Assembly: GCA_001899255.1 (NCBI GenBank)
Contig: MKVX01000002.1
Span: 248,001 to 312,000 of the forward strand
DNA: 64,000 nucleotides
From: Rhizobiales bacterium 62-47
GTDB lineage: Bacteria > Pseudomonadota > Alphaproteobacteria > Rhizobiales > Xanthobacteraceae
Direction: 5' to 3'
Of the stretch, positions 7,813 through 16,911 are shown in pieces (the stretch's first letter is position 1; the number at the start of each line of letters is the position of its first letter). A model generated the notes under the pieces. It ran no database searches. It saw only the letters and a list, made by a program, of their open reading frames with translations, and was not told the DNA's origin. A program made the translations under genes and the position numbers.

Positions 7813-8943
7813 CTACCGCCCTCCACTCCACGCCCCGGTGATCTCGCCGATATCCGCCGAAGCCGCGTCGCGTGCCGCGGAAGGCGTTCGTGAGAAGCGC
7901 GGCGCGGGCGCCGGTTGCGTCACACCGTGGCGTTCGATGAACACTTTTCGCGCCACCATATGCGGATGTTTGGTTGCCTCCGACATGGTCAGGATTGGCG
8001 CGAAGCAAACGTCAGACCCTTCCATGATGGCGGTCCATTCGTCGCGGGTCTTGGTCTTGAATACCTTGTTGAGCTTGTCCTTCAGAGACGGCCAGCCCTT
8101 GGCGTCCATCTGCGCATCGAAATCGGCATCGGTCAGGCCTGCCAGCTTGCGCAGCAAAGCGTAGAACTGCGGCTCGATCGAACCGATCGAGATGAACTTG
8201 CCGTCCTTGCACTCGTAGACGCCGTAGAAATGCGCGCCGCCGTCCAGCATGTTGCTCTCGCGCTGTTCGCGCCAGCGACCCATCGCGGTCATATCGAAGA
8301 ACATCGACATCAGCGATGCTGCGCCGTCGCACATCGCGGCATCCACCACCTGCCCCTTGCCGGACTTGCCGGCCTCGATCAGCGCCGCAAGGACACCGAC
8401 AACAACATAGAGCGCACCACCGCCGAAATCGCCGACCAGATTCAGCGGCGGCACCGGCTTGTCCCTGTTACCGATGGCGGCGAGCGCTCCGGTAATCGAA
8501 ATATAATTGATGTCGTGCCCGGCAGCGGATGCCAACGGACCGCTCTGGCCCCAGCCGGTCATGCGGCCGTAGACCAGCCGCGGATTGCGCGCCAGCACCA
8601 CGTCCGGCCCAAGTCCCAAGCGCTCCATCACGCCGGGACGGAAACCTTCGATCAAGGCGTCGGCATTGGCGAGCAGATCGAGCGCCTGCGCGATAGACGC
8701 CTTGTCCTTGAGATCGAGTTCGACCACCTTGCGGCCGCGCCCGGCAATCGACTTGAGATTCTTCTTCGCCCCGACGCGATCGAGCGTGACGACCTCGGCA
8801 CCCATGTCCGCCAGCATCATGCAGGCGAACGGCCCCGGCCCGATGCCGGCGAACTCGACGATGCGCACGCCCTTGAGCGGCCCGGTGGCAGCTTGCGTTG
8901 CGGCTCTGCTTTGCGGATCGTTCGTTGCGACGGTGTCGGTCAC
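7813..8943 (-). CDS. CaiB/BaiF family protein, alpha-methylacyl-CoA racemase-like
   Basis: The 376-aa class III CoA-transferase-family protein has an N-terminal Rossmann-like segment [19 protein letters not shown] and continues with [11 protein letters not shown], typical of alpha-methylacyl-CoA racemases (AMACR/MCR). [17 protein letters not shown], around the expected catalytic Asp of the HDxNY-type motif, and the central [16 protein letters not shown] also fit. These enzymes epimerise 2-methylacyl-CoA during branched-chain or isoprenoid acid degradation. GTG at 8943 is preferred because AGGGAGC lies just upstream; the open frame continues to 9042. It appears monocistronic. Confidence 0.85.
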   Translation of the reverse strand: MTDTVATNDPQSRAATQAATGPLKGVRIVEFAGIGPGPFACMMLADMGAEVVTLDRVGAKKNLKSIAGRGRKVVELDLKDKASIAQALDLLANADALIEGFRPGVMERLGLGPDVVLARNPRLVYGRMTGWGQSGPLASAAGHDINYISITGALAAIGNRDKPVPPLNLVGDFGGGALYVVVGVLAALIEAGKSGKGQVVDAAMCDGAASLMSMFFDMTAMGRWREQRESNMLDGGAHFYGVYECKDGKFISIGSIEPQFYALLRKLAGLTDADFDAQMDAKGWPSLKDKLNKVFKTKTRDEWTAIMEGSDVCFAPILTMSEATKHPHMVARKVFIERHGVTQPAPAPRFSRTPSAARDAASADIGEITGAWSGGR

Positions 8944-9344
8944 GTTTGCTCCCTGGGCTTTGGTGACGCCTTGCGGCGTTCCACGCTCGATCATTGATCT
9001 TCGAGCTTGATCTTGCATCAGACAAGCTCGTTTTGGCAGCAAGGCGATGCGCGCTCAACCCGAATACACGCACAAGGGAATTGCCGGCTTGCCGACCTAA
9101 TTCCTCCGCATGGAATCTCGCGGTCAGTGCGTTGCTTTTTCACGATCTCGCATATGCGAAGCGATGCGATCCACGCACCCCTCGCGGGCGATTCATGCTG
9201 ACAGGCGCTAGAACTGCAAGCGAAGGCTGTTTGAACGTCTAAGTTGTCCCTTAAGCGCAGGCGCTTGTCAGAAAACAACAGGATCCGACTCTCGCCGGTT
9301 TGGTGCTTCCCCACGAGGAAAACGCCGTCGGCGTCGAGGCACCC
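8944..9344. other. Intergenic region without a recognised gene
   Basis: Upstream of the racemase and downstream of ccoS. The only clear structure is a short perfect inverted repeat, AAGCGC-AG-GCGCTT at 9253-9266, which has no T-run on either side. No convincing coding sequence was found in six frames. Confidence 0.5.
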
Positions 9345-9500
9345 TTACTTCCGCAACGGCTTGTCGTCATCGAGCAGAATGCGTTCGGCGGCGCCGTCGA
9401 GATCGTCATACTGGCCGCTGCGCATCGCCCACATGAAGGCGGCGAGTCCCGCGAGCCCAAGGCCGAGCGCGATCGGCACCAGATAGAGGAAATCTGTCAT
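9345..9500 (-). CDS. ccoS: cbb3-type oxidase assembly protein CcoS
   Basis: A 51-aa single-span membrane protein starting MTDFLYLVPIALGLGLAGLA and ending in an acidic tail (YDDLDGAAERILLDDD). This is the usual CcoS/FixS size and shape. Its ATG shares one base with the ccoI stop (TAATG), indicating coupling. CcoS is needed for cofactor insertion into cbb3 oxidase. The product is short and was found by direct translation. Confidence 0.93.
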   Translation of the reverse strand: MTDFLYLVPIALGLGLAGLAAFMWAMRSGQYDDLDGAAERILLDDDKPLRK

Positions 9501-11770
9501 TAGCGACTCCCGGCGATCGGTTGCGCCATCATGACATGACGAGCGGGCGCGGCACGTTCCGCACGTGTGGCGCCCCGCAGGCGCAACGCATTGGCGATGA
9601 CCACCACCGATGATGATGACATCGCGACTGCAGCAACCAGCGGCGTGACCTGCCCCATCACAGCAACCGGCACTGCAATGATATTATAGATAATCGCCAG
9701 ACCGAGATTTTGTTGCACCAGCCGCGCGGCTTCTCGTGCGATCTTGATGGCCTGCGGCACCGCACGCAAACTTTCGTGCAGGAACACCAGATCGGCCGCA
9801 TTGCGACCGATATCCGCTGCCGACGCGGGGGCCATCGAAGCATAAGCCGCACCCAGCGCTGGCGCGTCGTTAAGGCCGTCGCCAACCATCAGCACCTTGT
9901 GGCCGGCGGCTTCAATTGCGGCAATTCGCGCCACCTTGCCGCTGGGCGACATATCGGCGACATGACGCGCGCCGAGCCCTCCGGCGACGCGGCGGACCGT
10001 GTCGTCGCGATCACCCGACAGGACTTCGATGCTGAAGCCATCGCGTGCCAATTCAGCAATCGCATCATGGGCACCATCGCGCAGGCGATCTTCGAACGCG
10101 AAACTGGCCAGCCACTCGCCATCACGTGTCAACACCACGTTGGCGGCCTGCGCCTCGTCGCCGGCGAACATCGACGATGCCAGCGCCCATGGCGCGCGGC
10201 CGAGACGATACGTGTGTTCGCCGATGCGGGCTTCCATGCCCGCGCCGGGATGCTCGGAAACGTCGATCGTTCGTACAAGCGCCGGATCGACGGCACGTGC
10301 CGATGCCAGCGCGCGCGAGTATGGGTGCCGTGAATGCGCCGCGATGGCTGCAGCGATCTCCAACGCCGCCGGATCGATGGTTCCCGGATTGAGAAGTCGC
10401 GGCTGGCCCAGCGTCAGCGTGCCGGTCTTGTCGAACACCACGGCGTCAACCTCGGCGAGCCGTTCCAGTGCACCGCCGTCCTTGAGCAATATCCCGCGCT
10501 CGAACAACCGCCGTGCGGCCACCACCTGCACCATCGGCACCGCGAGCCCAAGCGCACAGGGACAAGTGATGATCAATACCGCGATCGCGATGGTGATGGC
10601 GCGGTGCGCGTCGCCGGTCACGATCATCCAGCCGATCGCCGTGAGCAGCGCAACGCTGTGCACCACGGGGGCATACAATCGCGCAGCGCGGTCTGCGATG
10701 CGGCGATAAGTGGAACGGCCGGATTCGGCGGCATCCATCAGGCGCATCATTTCCGCGAGGAACGACTCGCTGGCCACCGCCGTGGCCATGATGGTCAGCG
10801 GACCGGTGATGTTGAGCGTTCCCGCCTGCAACAGGGCGCCGTCGCCCACCGGCACCGGCACGCTTTCGCCAGTCAGCAACGAGCGATCGATATCGGAGCG
10901 ACCGCTGATGACGCGGGCATCGACCGGAACGCGCTCGCCGGCCGCGAGCAAAATCACCATACCGGTCGCGATCTCGTTGACCGGCAGATAATCGCGCGTG
11001 CCATCGGCGCGCTGCACCAGCGCTCCACGCGAGGCCAGCCGCGCCAATCCCTTCACCGCCGTTCGCGCCCGCTCCCGCATCATGTGATCGAGCGTTCGGC
11101 CGATCAGCAGGAAGAACAGCAGCGAGATCGACGCATCGAAATAGGCGTGCTGACCATGGTGAACAGTTTCATAGAGACTTAGCCCGAACGCCAAGCATAC
11201 GCCGATCGATATCGGCACATCCATGTTGGTGTGGCCATGCCGCAGCACGCGCCACGCCGACCGAAAGAACACGCGCCCGGAGTAAGCCAATGCCGGCAGC
11301 GCGATCAGCGCAGAGAGCCAATGAAACAGGTCGCGGGTTTCCGCATCGGCGCCCGCCCATACCGAGACGGACAGCAGCATGATATTACTTGCAGCAAAGC
11401 CAGCGACTGCCAGAGCGCGGATCAGTTCCTGCAGCGTGGCATCCTTGCGGTCTGCGGTGCCGTCGTCGAGATGCGCTTCATAGCCAATATCGCGCAGTGT
11501 TTCGATGAATGGCGGTGGCGTTGCGGCATCCTTCCAGCGAATGGTCGCGCGCTTGCTTGAGAGGTTGACTCGCGCGGCCTCGACGCCAGGCAATGCGTTC
11601 AACGCTTTCTCGATGCTCTGGATGCAGCCACCGCAGTGCACGCCGGGCACCGAGAGATCAGTCTGCCGCAGACCGTCGCCGATATCTCGACTTGCCAGAC
11701 GCACTTCCTCGGCGCGGCCGGCCGCCATGTTGTCACCGATCAGTTCAACGCCGGGTGCGCAGCAACTCAT
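9500..11770 (-). CDS. ccoI: Copper-transporting P1B-type ATPase CcoI/FixI
   Basis: The 756-aa ATPase supplies copper for cbb3 oxidase assembly. A Cys-rich N-terminus (MSCCAPGVEL) precedes an HMA domain with VHCGGCIQ near residue 44. The actuator has LLTGESVPV, the membrane copper motif is [10 protein letters not shown], the phosphorylation site DKTGTLT, and the hinge GDGLNDAPALG. ATG at 11770 with GGAG upstream is preferred over GTG four codons earlier. It lies in a cco operon between a DUF2189 gene and ccoS, which marks it as the biogenesis pump rather than a resistance pump like the one at 59.6 kb. Confidence 0.94.
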   Translation of the reverse strand: MSCCAPGVELIGDNMAAGRAEEVRLASRDIGDGLRQTDLSVPGVHCGGCIQSIEKALNALPGVEAARVNLSSKRATIRWKDAATPPPFIETLRDIGYEAHLDDGTADRKDATLQELIRALAVAGFAASNIMLLSVSVWAGADAETRDLFHWLSALIALPALAYSGRVFFRSAWRVLRHGHTNMDVPISIGVCLAFGLSLYETVHHGQHAYFDASISLLFFLLIGRTLDHMMRERARTAVKGLARLASRGALVQRADGTRDYLPVNEIATGMVILLAAGERVPVDARVISGRSDIDRSLLTGESVPVPVGDGALLQAGTLNITGPLTIMATAVASESFLAEMMRLMDAAESGRSTYRRIADRAARLYAPVVHSVALLTAIGWMIVTGDAHRAITIAIAVLIITCPCALGLAVPMVQVVAARRLFERGILLKDGGALERLAEVDAVVFDKTGTLTLGQPRLLNPGTIDPAALEIAAAIAAHSRHPYSRALASARAVDPALVRTIDVSEHPGAGMEARIGEHTYRLGRAPWALASSMFAGDEAQAANVVLTRDGEWLASFAFEDRLRDGAHDAIAELARDGFSIEVLSGDRDDTVRRVAGGLGARHVADMSPSGKVARIAAIEAAGHKVLMVGDGLNDAPALGAAYASMAPASAADIGRNAADLVFLHESLRAVPQAIKIAREAARLVQQNLGLAIIYNIIAVPVAVMGQVTPLVAAVAMSSSSVVVIANALRLRGATRAERAAPARHVMMAQPIAGSR

Positions 11771-11812
11771 CGTACGCTCCACTTTCGCCGGCGAGTGCCG
11801 GAGACGGCAGGA

Positions 11813-12625
11813 TCACGAAGCCTTTACGGCAAGGTAGGCGTGCCAGGTCCCGTGCCCAAGCACCGGAAATACCACAATCAATCCGATCAGGCCGGTGACG
11901 ATGCTGAGCAGGATCAAGGCCAGCATGATCGCAGCCCATGTCAGCATGGCTGCCATGTTATGCCAAACCAGCGCCATGCTGGAGCCCATCGCGGTCAGCG
12001 CATCGACACGCTGGTCGAGTTGCATCGGAATGGAGAAGGCACTGATCCCGAACGAGAACGCCGCGAACAAGGCACCCACGACGGTGCCGACGATCAGCAT
12101 GGCCCAACCCGTCGGCGTGCCGAACAGCATCGGTGCGATATGATCGAGGCCGGGAAACGGCACCAGTCCGAAGAACAGCGCATAGACGATCACCGCGGCG
12201 CGCATCCATACCAGCATCAGCAGGCACAACAGCACGCCTGTGAACATGATCTGTGCGCCCGCCGCGGGACGCACGAAGATCATGTTGAACAGGCTGACAG
12301 GCTTGCCATCGGCAATCTGCCGGCTCTTGGCATAGGGACCGACGGCAAGGATCGGGCCAACCACCATGAACCCTGCAAGCGCCGGAAACAGGATGTAATC
12401 CAGATCGAACTTGAACAGGCCGTAGACGATCGCCGCCGACAGTAGGAATACCAGCAGACCGTAGACAATACTCGGCCCGGGATTGGTGCAGAAATCGCGC
12501 CAGCCCAGCGCCAGCCAGCGAAAGGCGTCTGCGGCCGTCAATCCGCGCTTCCAGCGGTGATCGATCGGCAACGGTGAAACCACCGGCGGAATGATGGTCT
12601 GTGAGGGTTCGGTGTGCTCGATCAC
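11813..12625 (-). CDS. DUF2189 multi-span membrane protein
   Basis: The 270-aa protein has a hydrophilic N-terminus (about 45 residues) and then about six transmembrane segments, with KFDLDYILFPALAGFMVVGPILAVG as a conserved core. It fits the DUF2189 family, which frequently occurs with cbb3 oxidase genes. Here it sits exactly where ccoG and ccoH would be expected, between ccoP and ccoI. A role in oxidase assembly or copper/haem handling is a guess from context. Confidence 0.8.
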   Translation of the reverse strand: MIEHTEPSQTIIPPVVSPLPIDHRWKRGLTAADAFRWLALGWRDFCTNPGPSIVYGLLVFLLSAAIVYGLFKFDLDYILFPALAGFMVVGPILAVGPYAKSRQIADGKPVSLFNMIFVRPAAGAQIMFTGVLLCLLMLVWMRAAVIVYALFFGLVPFPGLDHIAPMLFGTPTGWAMLIVGTVVGALFAAFSFGISAFSIPMQLDQRVDALTAMGSSMALVWHNMAAMLTWAAIMLALILLSIVTGLIGLIVVFPVLGHGTWHAYLAVKAS

Positions 12626-12650
12626 GTCAGGTCCTCATCGGTACGATGCT

Positions 12651-12860
12651 TTATCGGGGCGTGCACGACGATTTCGCCGCGCTGAACGAGCCGGCCGCCC
12701 CGCTGGTACCGCCGCGCACATGCGTGACGCAATCCGGCTGCGAGGTGACGGCGACATAAACCAGGTGCCAGTTGGCGCCGATCACCAGCGCGAGTCCGGC
12801 ACCGACCAGAAGCCAGATCCAGCGGCGATCGCGTCGCATGGGTATGGCCTCCGTACTCAT
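12651..12860 (-). CDS. Small single-span membrane protein in the cco operon
   Basis: The 69-aa protein starts MSTEAIPMRRDRRW and has one transmembrane helix (WLLVGAGLALVIGANWHLVY). A short periplasmic tail contains two cysteines: SQPDC and KSSC. Its ATG overlaps the ccoP stop (ATGA), so it is coupled to ccoP. It is too short for CcoH and lacks its features. The paired cysteines could bind metal or form a disulfide; this is inference. Confidence 0.75.
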   Translation of the reverse strand: MSTEAIPMRRDRRWIWLLVGAGLALVIGANWHLVYVAVTSQPDCVTHVRGGTSGAAGSFSAAKSSCTPR

Positions 12861-13735
12861 TTGTCGGCCTTGCGCAGGTCGACGAGATAGAGCGCGAGAA
12901 TCTTGCGATCGAGTTCCGACAACCGGTTCTCCCAAGTCGGCATGTGGCCCTGACGGCCATTCCACAGCGTGGTCTCGATCGACTGGGCATCGCCGCCGTA
13001 GATCCAGAATGCATCAGTCAGATTCGGGGCACCCATCTCGGTGTTGCCCGTGGCATTCTCGCCGTGACAAGAGGCGCAGTTCGCCGCAAACAGTTCCTTG
13101 CCGGCCGCAACCTTGGTGGGATCGAGATCTTTGGCATTCGGCTGCGAGAGGCTGCGGACGAAGGCGACGACCTTGTCGATGTCGGCGCGCGGCAGCATGC
13201 CGTCCTTGCCGAACGCCGGCATCTGCGAGGTGCGGGTATCAGGATGCGCCGAGTTGATGCCGACGGTAAGGGTCTGGAAGATCGCCTCCGGCGTGCCGCC
13301 CCACAGCCACGAGGACGTGGTGAGGTTGGGGAAGCCCTTGCCGCCTTGCGCGTTGCGGCCGTGGCAGGCCGCACAATTGTCGCCGAACAGGGCGCGCCCG
13401 GTTTCACGCACGGCGTCCATCAGCCGCGGATCTTTCTGAATGTCGGCGAAGCTTTCCTTTTCGATGCGTGCGGACCAAACCGAGCGGTCGAGCGCCGCCT
13501 GCTTCACAGATTGCGCCACATCGTGACGCACGTCGTCACCAAGCAGGCCCTTGGTATAGGTGCGGCCGATCGGCCAGGTCGGCATCAGGATCCAGTAGCC
13601 GATGGCGAAGATCACCGTGCAGGCAAGAAACAGCCAGATCACCTTCGGCACAGGCGTATTGAGTTCGGTGATGCCGTTCCATTCGTGACCGGTCGTCATG
13701 TGGCCGGTGTGCGGGTCGCGTTCAAAGTGCCCCAT
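12857..13735 (-). CDS. ccoP: cbb3-type cytochrome c oxidase subunit III (di-haem)
   Basis: The 292-aa membrane-anchored cytochrome has one N-terminal transmembrane helix (VIWLFLACTVIFAIGYWIL) and two class I cytochrome c domains. The haem sites are CAACH near residue 120 and CASCH near residue 213. Distal methionines lie in TSQMPAFG and GHMPTW. Length and order match CcoP, which passes electrons to CcoO and CcoN. It follows ccoQ by 9 bp and overlaps the 69-aa membrane gene. Confidence 0.97.
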   Translation of the reverse strand: MGHFERDPHTGHMTTGHEWNGITELNTPVPKVIWLFLACTVIFAIGYWILMPTWPIGRTYTKGLLGDDVRHDVAQSVKQAALDRSVWSARIEKESFADIQKDPRLMDAVRETGRALFGDNCAACHGRNAQGGKGFPNLTTSSWLWGGTPEAIFQTLTVGINSAHPDTRTSQMPAFGKDGMLPRADIDKVVAFVRSLSQPNAKDLDPTKVAAGKELFAANCASCHGENATGNTEMGAPNLTDAFWIYGGDAQSIETTLWNGRQGHMPTWENRLSELDRKILALYLVDLRKADK

Positions 13736-13744
13736 GTCGATCCC

Positions 13745-13918
13745 TCATCCCCGGTATGGCTTGTCGTCGTCGTCGAGAATCGCCTGCGCGGCATGCTCGA
13801 ACGGCTTCTGGTTGGCGGGCCAGTAAGTATAGACCAGCACGATCAGCGACAGACCGATGAGGTAAAACAGGCCGAACGACTTGGACAACCAGACGAGCAG
13901 ATCGTGGGTGATGGTCAT
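13745..13918 (-). CDS. ccoQ: cbb3-type oxidase small subunit CcoQ
   Basis: A 57-aa single-span protein starting MTITHDLLVWLSKSFGLFYL and ending in an acidic tail (ILDDDDKPYRG). This is the classic CcoQ/FixQ form. ATG overlaps the ccoO stop by four bases. CcoQ stabilises the CcoP-containing complex. It is too short for most automatic cut-offs and was read directly from the sequence. Confidence 0.93.
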   Translation of the reverse strand: MTITHDLLVWLSKSFGLFYLIGLSLIVLVYTYWPANQKPFEHAAQAILDDDDKPYRG

Positions 13919-14658
13919 GGCTGTTTCTCCGCGGTGGCAACCGGCTTGTGCGCAGCGTCGGTGAGCCGGCCGAGGATTTGCAGATAGGCCACCAGCGCGT
14001 CCATCTCGGTCAGTTCGTTGGGCTTGCCGTCAAAGGCGCGTACCGTGGTCGCCTTGCCGTAGCGTTTGGTGACGCCGTCGGCGGCGGGCGAATCCGGTGC
14101 GGCCTGGCCATAGGCGTCGGCGGTAGCGTTGGCGATCATGTCGTCGGTGTAGGGCACACCGACTCTGCGCTCGGCGTTGAGATGGTCGCCCAGATCGTCG
14201 GTGCGCAATTCAGTGCGTGCCAGCCAAGCATAAGCCGGCATCACCGATTCCGGCACGACGGCGCGCGGATTAATCATGTGCGCAACGTGCCACTCGTCGG
14301 AATACTTCTCGCCGAGACGGGCGAGATCAGGGCCGGTGCGTTTCGATCCCCACAGGTGCGGGTGGTCATATTTCGATTCGACCGCCAGCGAATATGGCCC
14401 GTAGCGCTCGACCTCGTCGCGCAGCGTGCGGATCATCTGCGAATGACAGGCATAGCAGCCTTCGCGAATGTAGATATTGCGGCCCGCCAGTTCGAGCGGC
14501 GTGTAGACTCGCATGTTGGGCGCCGCCTCCACCGTCTGGTGGATGGTGAACAGCGGGGCGATCTCGACGATGCCGCCGATCGAAGCGACGCCGACGATAG
14601 CGAGGACGAGGCCGATGGACTTGCTTTCCAGCCGGTAGTGAAATCCAAACATGCTCAT
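13915..14658 (-). CDS. ccoO: cbb3-type cytochrome c oxidase subunit II (mono-haem)
   Basis: The 247-aa subunit has an N-terminal membrane anchor (SIGLVLAIVGVASIGGIVEI) and a single haem c site CYACHSQ within REGCYACHSQMIRTL. This is followed by the CcoO signature ERYGPYSLAVESKYDHPHLWG and HMINPRAVVPESVMPAYAWL. Its start overlaps the ccoN stop and its stop overlaps ccoQ, so the four structural genes are tightly coupled. Confidence 0.97.
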   Translation of the reverse strand: MSMFGFHYRLESKSIGLVLAIVGVASIGGIVEIAPLFTIHQTVEAAPNMRVYTPLELAGRNIYIREGCYACHSQMIRTLRDEVERYGPYSLAVESKYDHPHLWGSKRTGPDLARLGEKYSDEWHVAHMINPRAVVPESVMPAYAWLARTELRTDDLGDHLNAERRVGVPYTDDMIANATADAYGQAAPDSPAADGVTKRYGKATTVRAFDGKPNELTEMDALVAYLQILGRLTDAAHKPVATAEKQP

Positions 14659-16316
14659 TACTCTCCGGGCTGCAAGGCGGGCGCGGCGGCGGGGCCGGTC
14701 ACGGGAAAGTCGGCAGCGTTCTGGGTTTCGACGCTCGGCGCACTGCGGATCGTCATCAAGATGTTGTAGAAGCCGATGATCGCGCCGAGCAGGAAGAAAG
14801 CGCCACCGACGGCGCGGGCGATATAGTAGGGATGCATCGCCACCAGCGAGTCGACGAAAGAATAGGCTAACGTGCCGCTTTCGTTATAGGTGCGCCACAT
14901 CAGACCCTGAATGATGCCAGAGTTCCACATCGCGAAGACATAGATCACGGTACCGGCGAGCGCGAGCCAGAAGTGCACCTCGACCAGCTTCGCCGAATAC
15001 ATGCTCTCGCGCTTCCACAGCCATGGCACCGAGGCGTAGATGGCGCCGAAGGTAATCATCGCCACCCAGCCGAGCGCGCCAGCGTGAACGTGACCGATGG
15101 TCCAGTCCGTGTAGTGCGACAACGAATTCACCGGGCGGATCGCCATGAACGAGCCTTCAAAGGTGGTGAGGCCGTAGAACACTGCCGCAACCATCATGAA
15201 GCGCAGCGTGGCGTCGTCGCGCACCTTGTGCCAGGCGCCATTGAGCGTCATCAGCGCGTTTCCGGCAGAGACCCAGGAGGGCACCAGCAGCATCACCGAG
15301 AAGGTCATGCCCAGCGACTGCACCCACTGCGGCAGCGCCGTGTAGTGCAGGTGATGCGAACCCGCCCACATATAGAAGAATGTGATGCCCCAAAACGAAA
15401 TGATCGACATCCGGTAGGAATAGATGGGGCGTCCGGCACGCTTGGGCATGTAATAGTACATCATGCCGAGGAAGCCGGAGGTCAGGAAGAAGGCCACCGC
15501 GTTATGGCCGTACCACCACTGGGTCATGGCGTCTTGCACGCCGGAGAACAGCGAATAGCTTTTGGCGCTGCCCCAGGAGATCGGCATCGCGAGGTTGTTG
15601 ACGATATGTAGCATCGCCACCACTAGGATGAACGCGAGGTAGTACCAGTTGGCGACATAGATGTGCGGCTCCTGACGCCGGGCCAGCACACGCATGTAGA
15701 GGATGAAATACGTAACCCAGACGATCACCAGCCAGATGTCGGCGTACCATTCCGGCTCGGCGTATTCGCGCGACTGGGTGACACCCATCAGATAGCCGGT
15801 GGCGGCGATGATGCAGAACAGATTGTATCCAAACAGTACGAACCACGGCGTCAGCTGGTCCGGCAGCCGCGCCCGTGTCGTGCGCTGCATCACGTAAAAT
15901 GACGTGGCGATCAACGCATTGCCGCCGAAGCCGAAGATCACACCGGACGTATGAACCGGACGCAGCCGGCCAAAGCTGGCCCACGCCGCATCGAAGGTCC
16001 ATTCCGGATAAGCCAGCAGCCACGCCACCCAGTCGCCAACCGCCATGCCGATCACCGCCCAGACCATGGCGACGATGATGCCGAACTTGGTGGGCGAGTC
16101 GTAATAGCTGTCGAGCCTGTCCGGAGACGGCTCCGGCGCGTAATAGCCGGATATGACACCGAAAATGCCGAGGATCGCGGCCAACAATACGATCGCGCCA
16201 TGGACGCCGAACGGATCGTGGCGTCCACCCGCCGCCATCGCCAAACCGACGACGGCCAATGCCAGCAGAATAACCAGCGCGGATTGTCGTTCACTCTTTG
16301 TGAGTTGGGCGATCAT
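14658..16316 (-). CDS. ccoN: cbb3-type cytochrome c oxidase catalytic subunit I
   Basis: The 552-aa haem-copper oxidase subunit has about 12-14 membrane helices. Low-spin haem and binuclear-centre histidines lie in RPVHTSGVIFGFGGNAL, QWWYGHNAVAFFLTSG, GSHHLHYTALPQWVQSLGM and IGHVHAGALGWVAM. The helix with YGHNAVAFFLTSGFLGMMYYY carries the tyrosine and histidine typical of cbb3 enzymes. It is a high-affinity terminal oxidase for microaerobic respiration. A FixK-type box at 16397 and an NnrR-type palindrome at 16480 lie upstream, suggesting dual control by oxygen and nitrogen oxides. Confidence 0.97.
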   Translation of the reverse strand: MIAQLTKSERQSALVILLALAVVGLAMAAGGRHDPFGVHGAIVLLAAILGIFGVISGYYAPEPSPDRLDSYYDSPTKFGIIVAMVWAVIGMAVGDWVAWLLAYPEWTFDAAWASFGRLRPVHTSGVIFGFGGNALIATSFYVMQRTTRARLPDQLTPWFVLFGYNLFCIIAATGYLMGVTQSREYAEPEWYADIWLVIVWVTYFILYMRVLARRQEPHIYVANWYYLAFILVVAMLHIVNNLAMPISWGSAKSYSLFSGVQDAMTQWWYGHNAVAFFLTSGFLGMMYYYMPKRAGRPIYSYRMSIISFWGITFFYMWAGSHHLHYTALPQWVQSLGMTFSVMLLVPSWVSAGNALMTLNGAWHKVRDDATLRFMMVAAVFYGLTTFEGSFMAIRPVNSLSHYTDWTIGHVHAGALGWVAMITFGAIYASVPWLWKRESMYSAKLVEVHFWLALAGTVIYVFAMWNSGIIQGLMWRTYNESGTLAYSFVDSLVAMHPYYIARAVGGAFFLLGAIIGFYNILMTIRSAPSVETQNAADFPVTGPAAAPALQPGE

Positions 16317-16396
16317 CAGGCCAGACCCCTATTGCGCCGCGCAGCCCGCGCGGTTCATTTCAAAAACGCATCTAAGCGTCGCCAGCCATTCCGTCT

Positions 16397-16410
16397 TTGC
16401 GACAGATCAA
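16397..16410. promoter_or_regulatory. FixK/Fnr-type box upstream of ccoN
   Basis: TTGCGACAGATCAA fits TTG(A/C)-N6-(T/G)CAA, the FixK2-type consensus, and lies 80 bp upstream of the ccoN start. One half resembles the NnrR half-site TTGCG and the other the FixK half-site ATCAA. Confidence 0.6.
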
Positions 16411-16479
16411 TCTGAACCGATTGGTCGATCGCTTTCGGCTGGCCACTCTGGACCTTCTATCTTGGCCGCAATTGTCTTC

Positions 16480-16503
16480 TTTGCGCAAACGCAAATTTGC
16501 GCA
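16480..16503. promoter_or_regulatory. Nested palindromes, NnrR-type box between ccoN and the 126-aa gene
   Basis: TTGCGCAAACGCAA at 16481-16494 is a perfect TTGCG-N4-CGCAA box. It overlaps a second inverted repeat, TGCGCAAA at 16482-16489 and TTTGCGCA at 16496-16503, with a 6-base gap. It lies about 165 bp upstream of ccoN and just downstream of the preceding gene. It may be a distal activator site or allow two regulators to compete. Confidence 0.6.
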
Positions 16504-16530
16504 TCCCGTCGCGAATTGTACGCCTGCTGA

Positions 16531-16911
16531 TCAGACGGGCCGCGAGTCGCCGGACACACCGTCGACTGCCGCGAGCCGGCCAATCTGCTCGATAATGTCG
16601 CCCGCGGTACCGGGCTCGGACAAAGCCGCGAGCAATTGAAGCAAATAAGGCTTGAAGATTCGCCCCGTCACGCCGGTTTCCGCCCACATCAGGTCGACCA
16701 TGTTGCGGCCAAGCGGCGTCAGATCGCGCCGCGTGGTCTTCGCATCAAGAATGAGACGTAGCGACTGCTCGACCCGCGCCCAGCTTTGCCCCGAAATATG
16801 CGTCAGCACATTGCTGACATGCGGGTGCTTGCGCAGCGCGGCGACCATGGCAAAGGCAAGGTCGCCGTTCGCCGCCACGGGCTGACCGGCAATGTTGCTA
16901 ACGAGCTGCAC
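16531..16911 (-). CDS. Hypothetical protein coupled to pseudoazurin
   Basis: The 126-aa protein starts at GTG 16911 and reads MQLVSNIAGQPVAANGDLAF. The longer open frame to 17034 runs inside the pseudoazurin gene and is rejected. The protein looks soluble and alpha-helical, with AMVAALRKHPHVSNVLTHISG and GRNMVDLMWAETGVTG among its more conserved-looking stretches. I do not recognise a family. Its start overlaps the end of the pseudoazurin gene by 14 bp, so the two are probably translated together and controlled by the same box. Confidence 0.55.
   Translation of the reverse strand: MQLVSNIAGQPVAANGDLAFAMVAALRKHPHVSNVLTHISGQSWARVEQSLRLILDAKTTRRDLTPLGRNMVDLMWAETGVTGRIFKPYLLQLLAALSEPGTAGDIIEQIGRLAAVDGVSGDSRPV

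Noticed and set aside
9253-9266. AAGCGC-AG-GCGCTT as terminator of ccoS
   Set aside because: The 2-base loop is too tight for a normal hairpin and there is no T-run on either strand.
10334-11182. 282-codon plus-strand frame opposite ccoI
   Set aside because: Composition rich in Arg, His and Gln and no domain; a shadow of ccoI.
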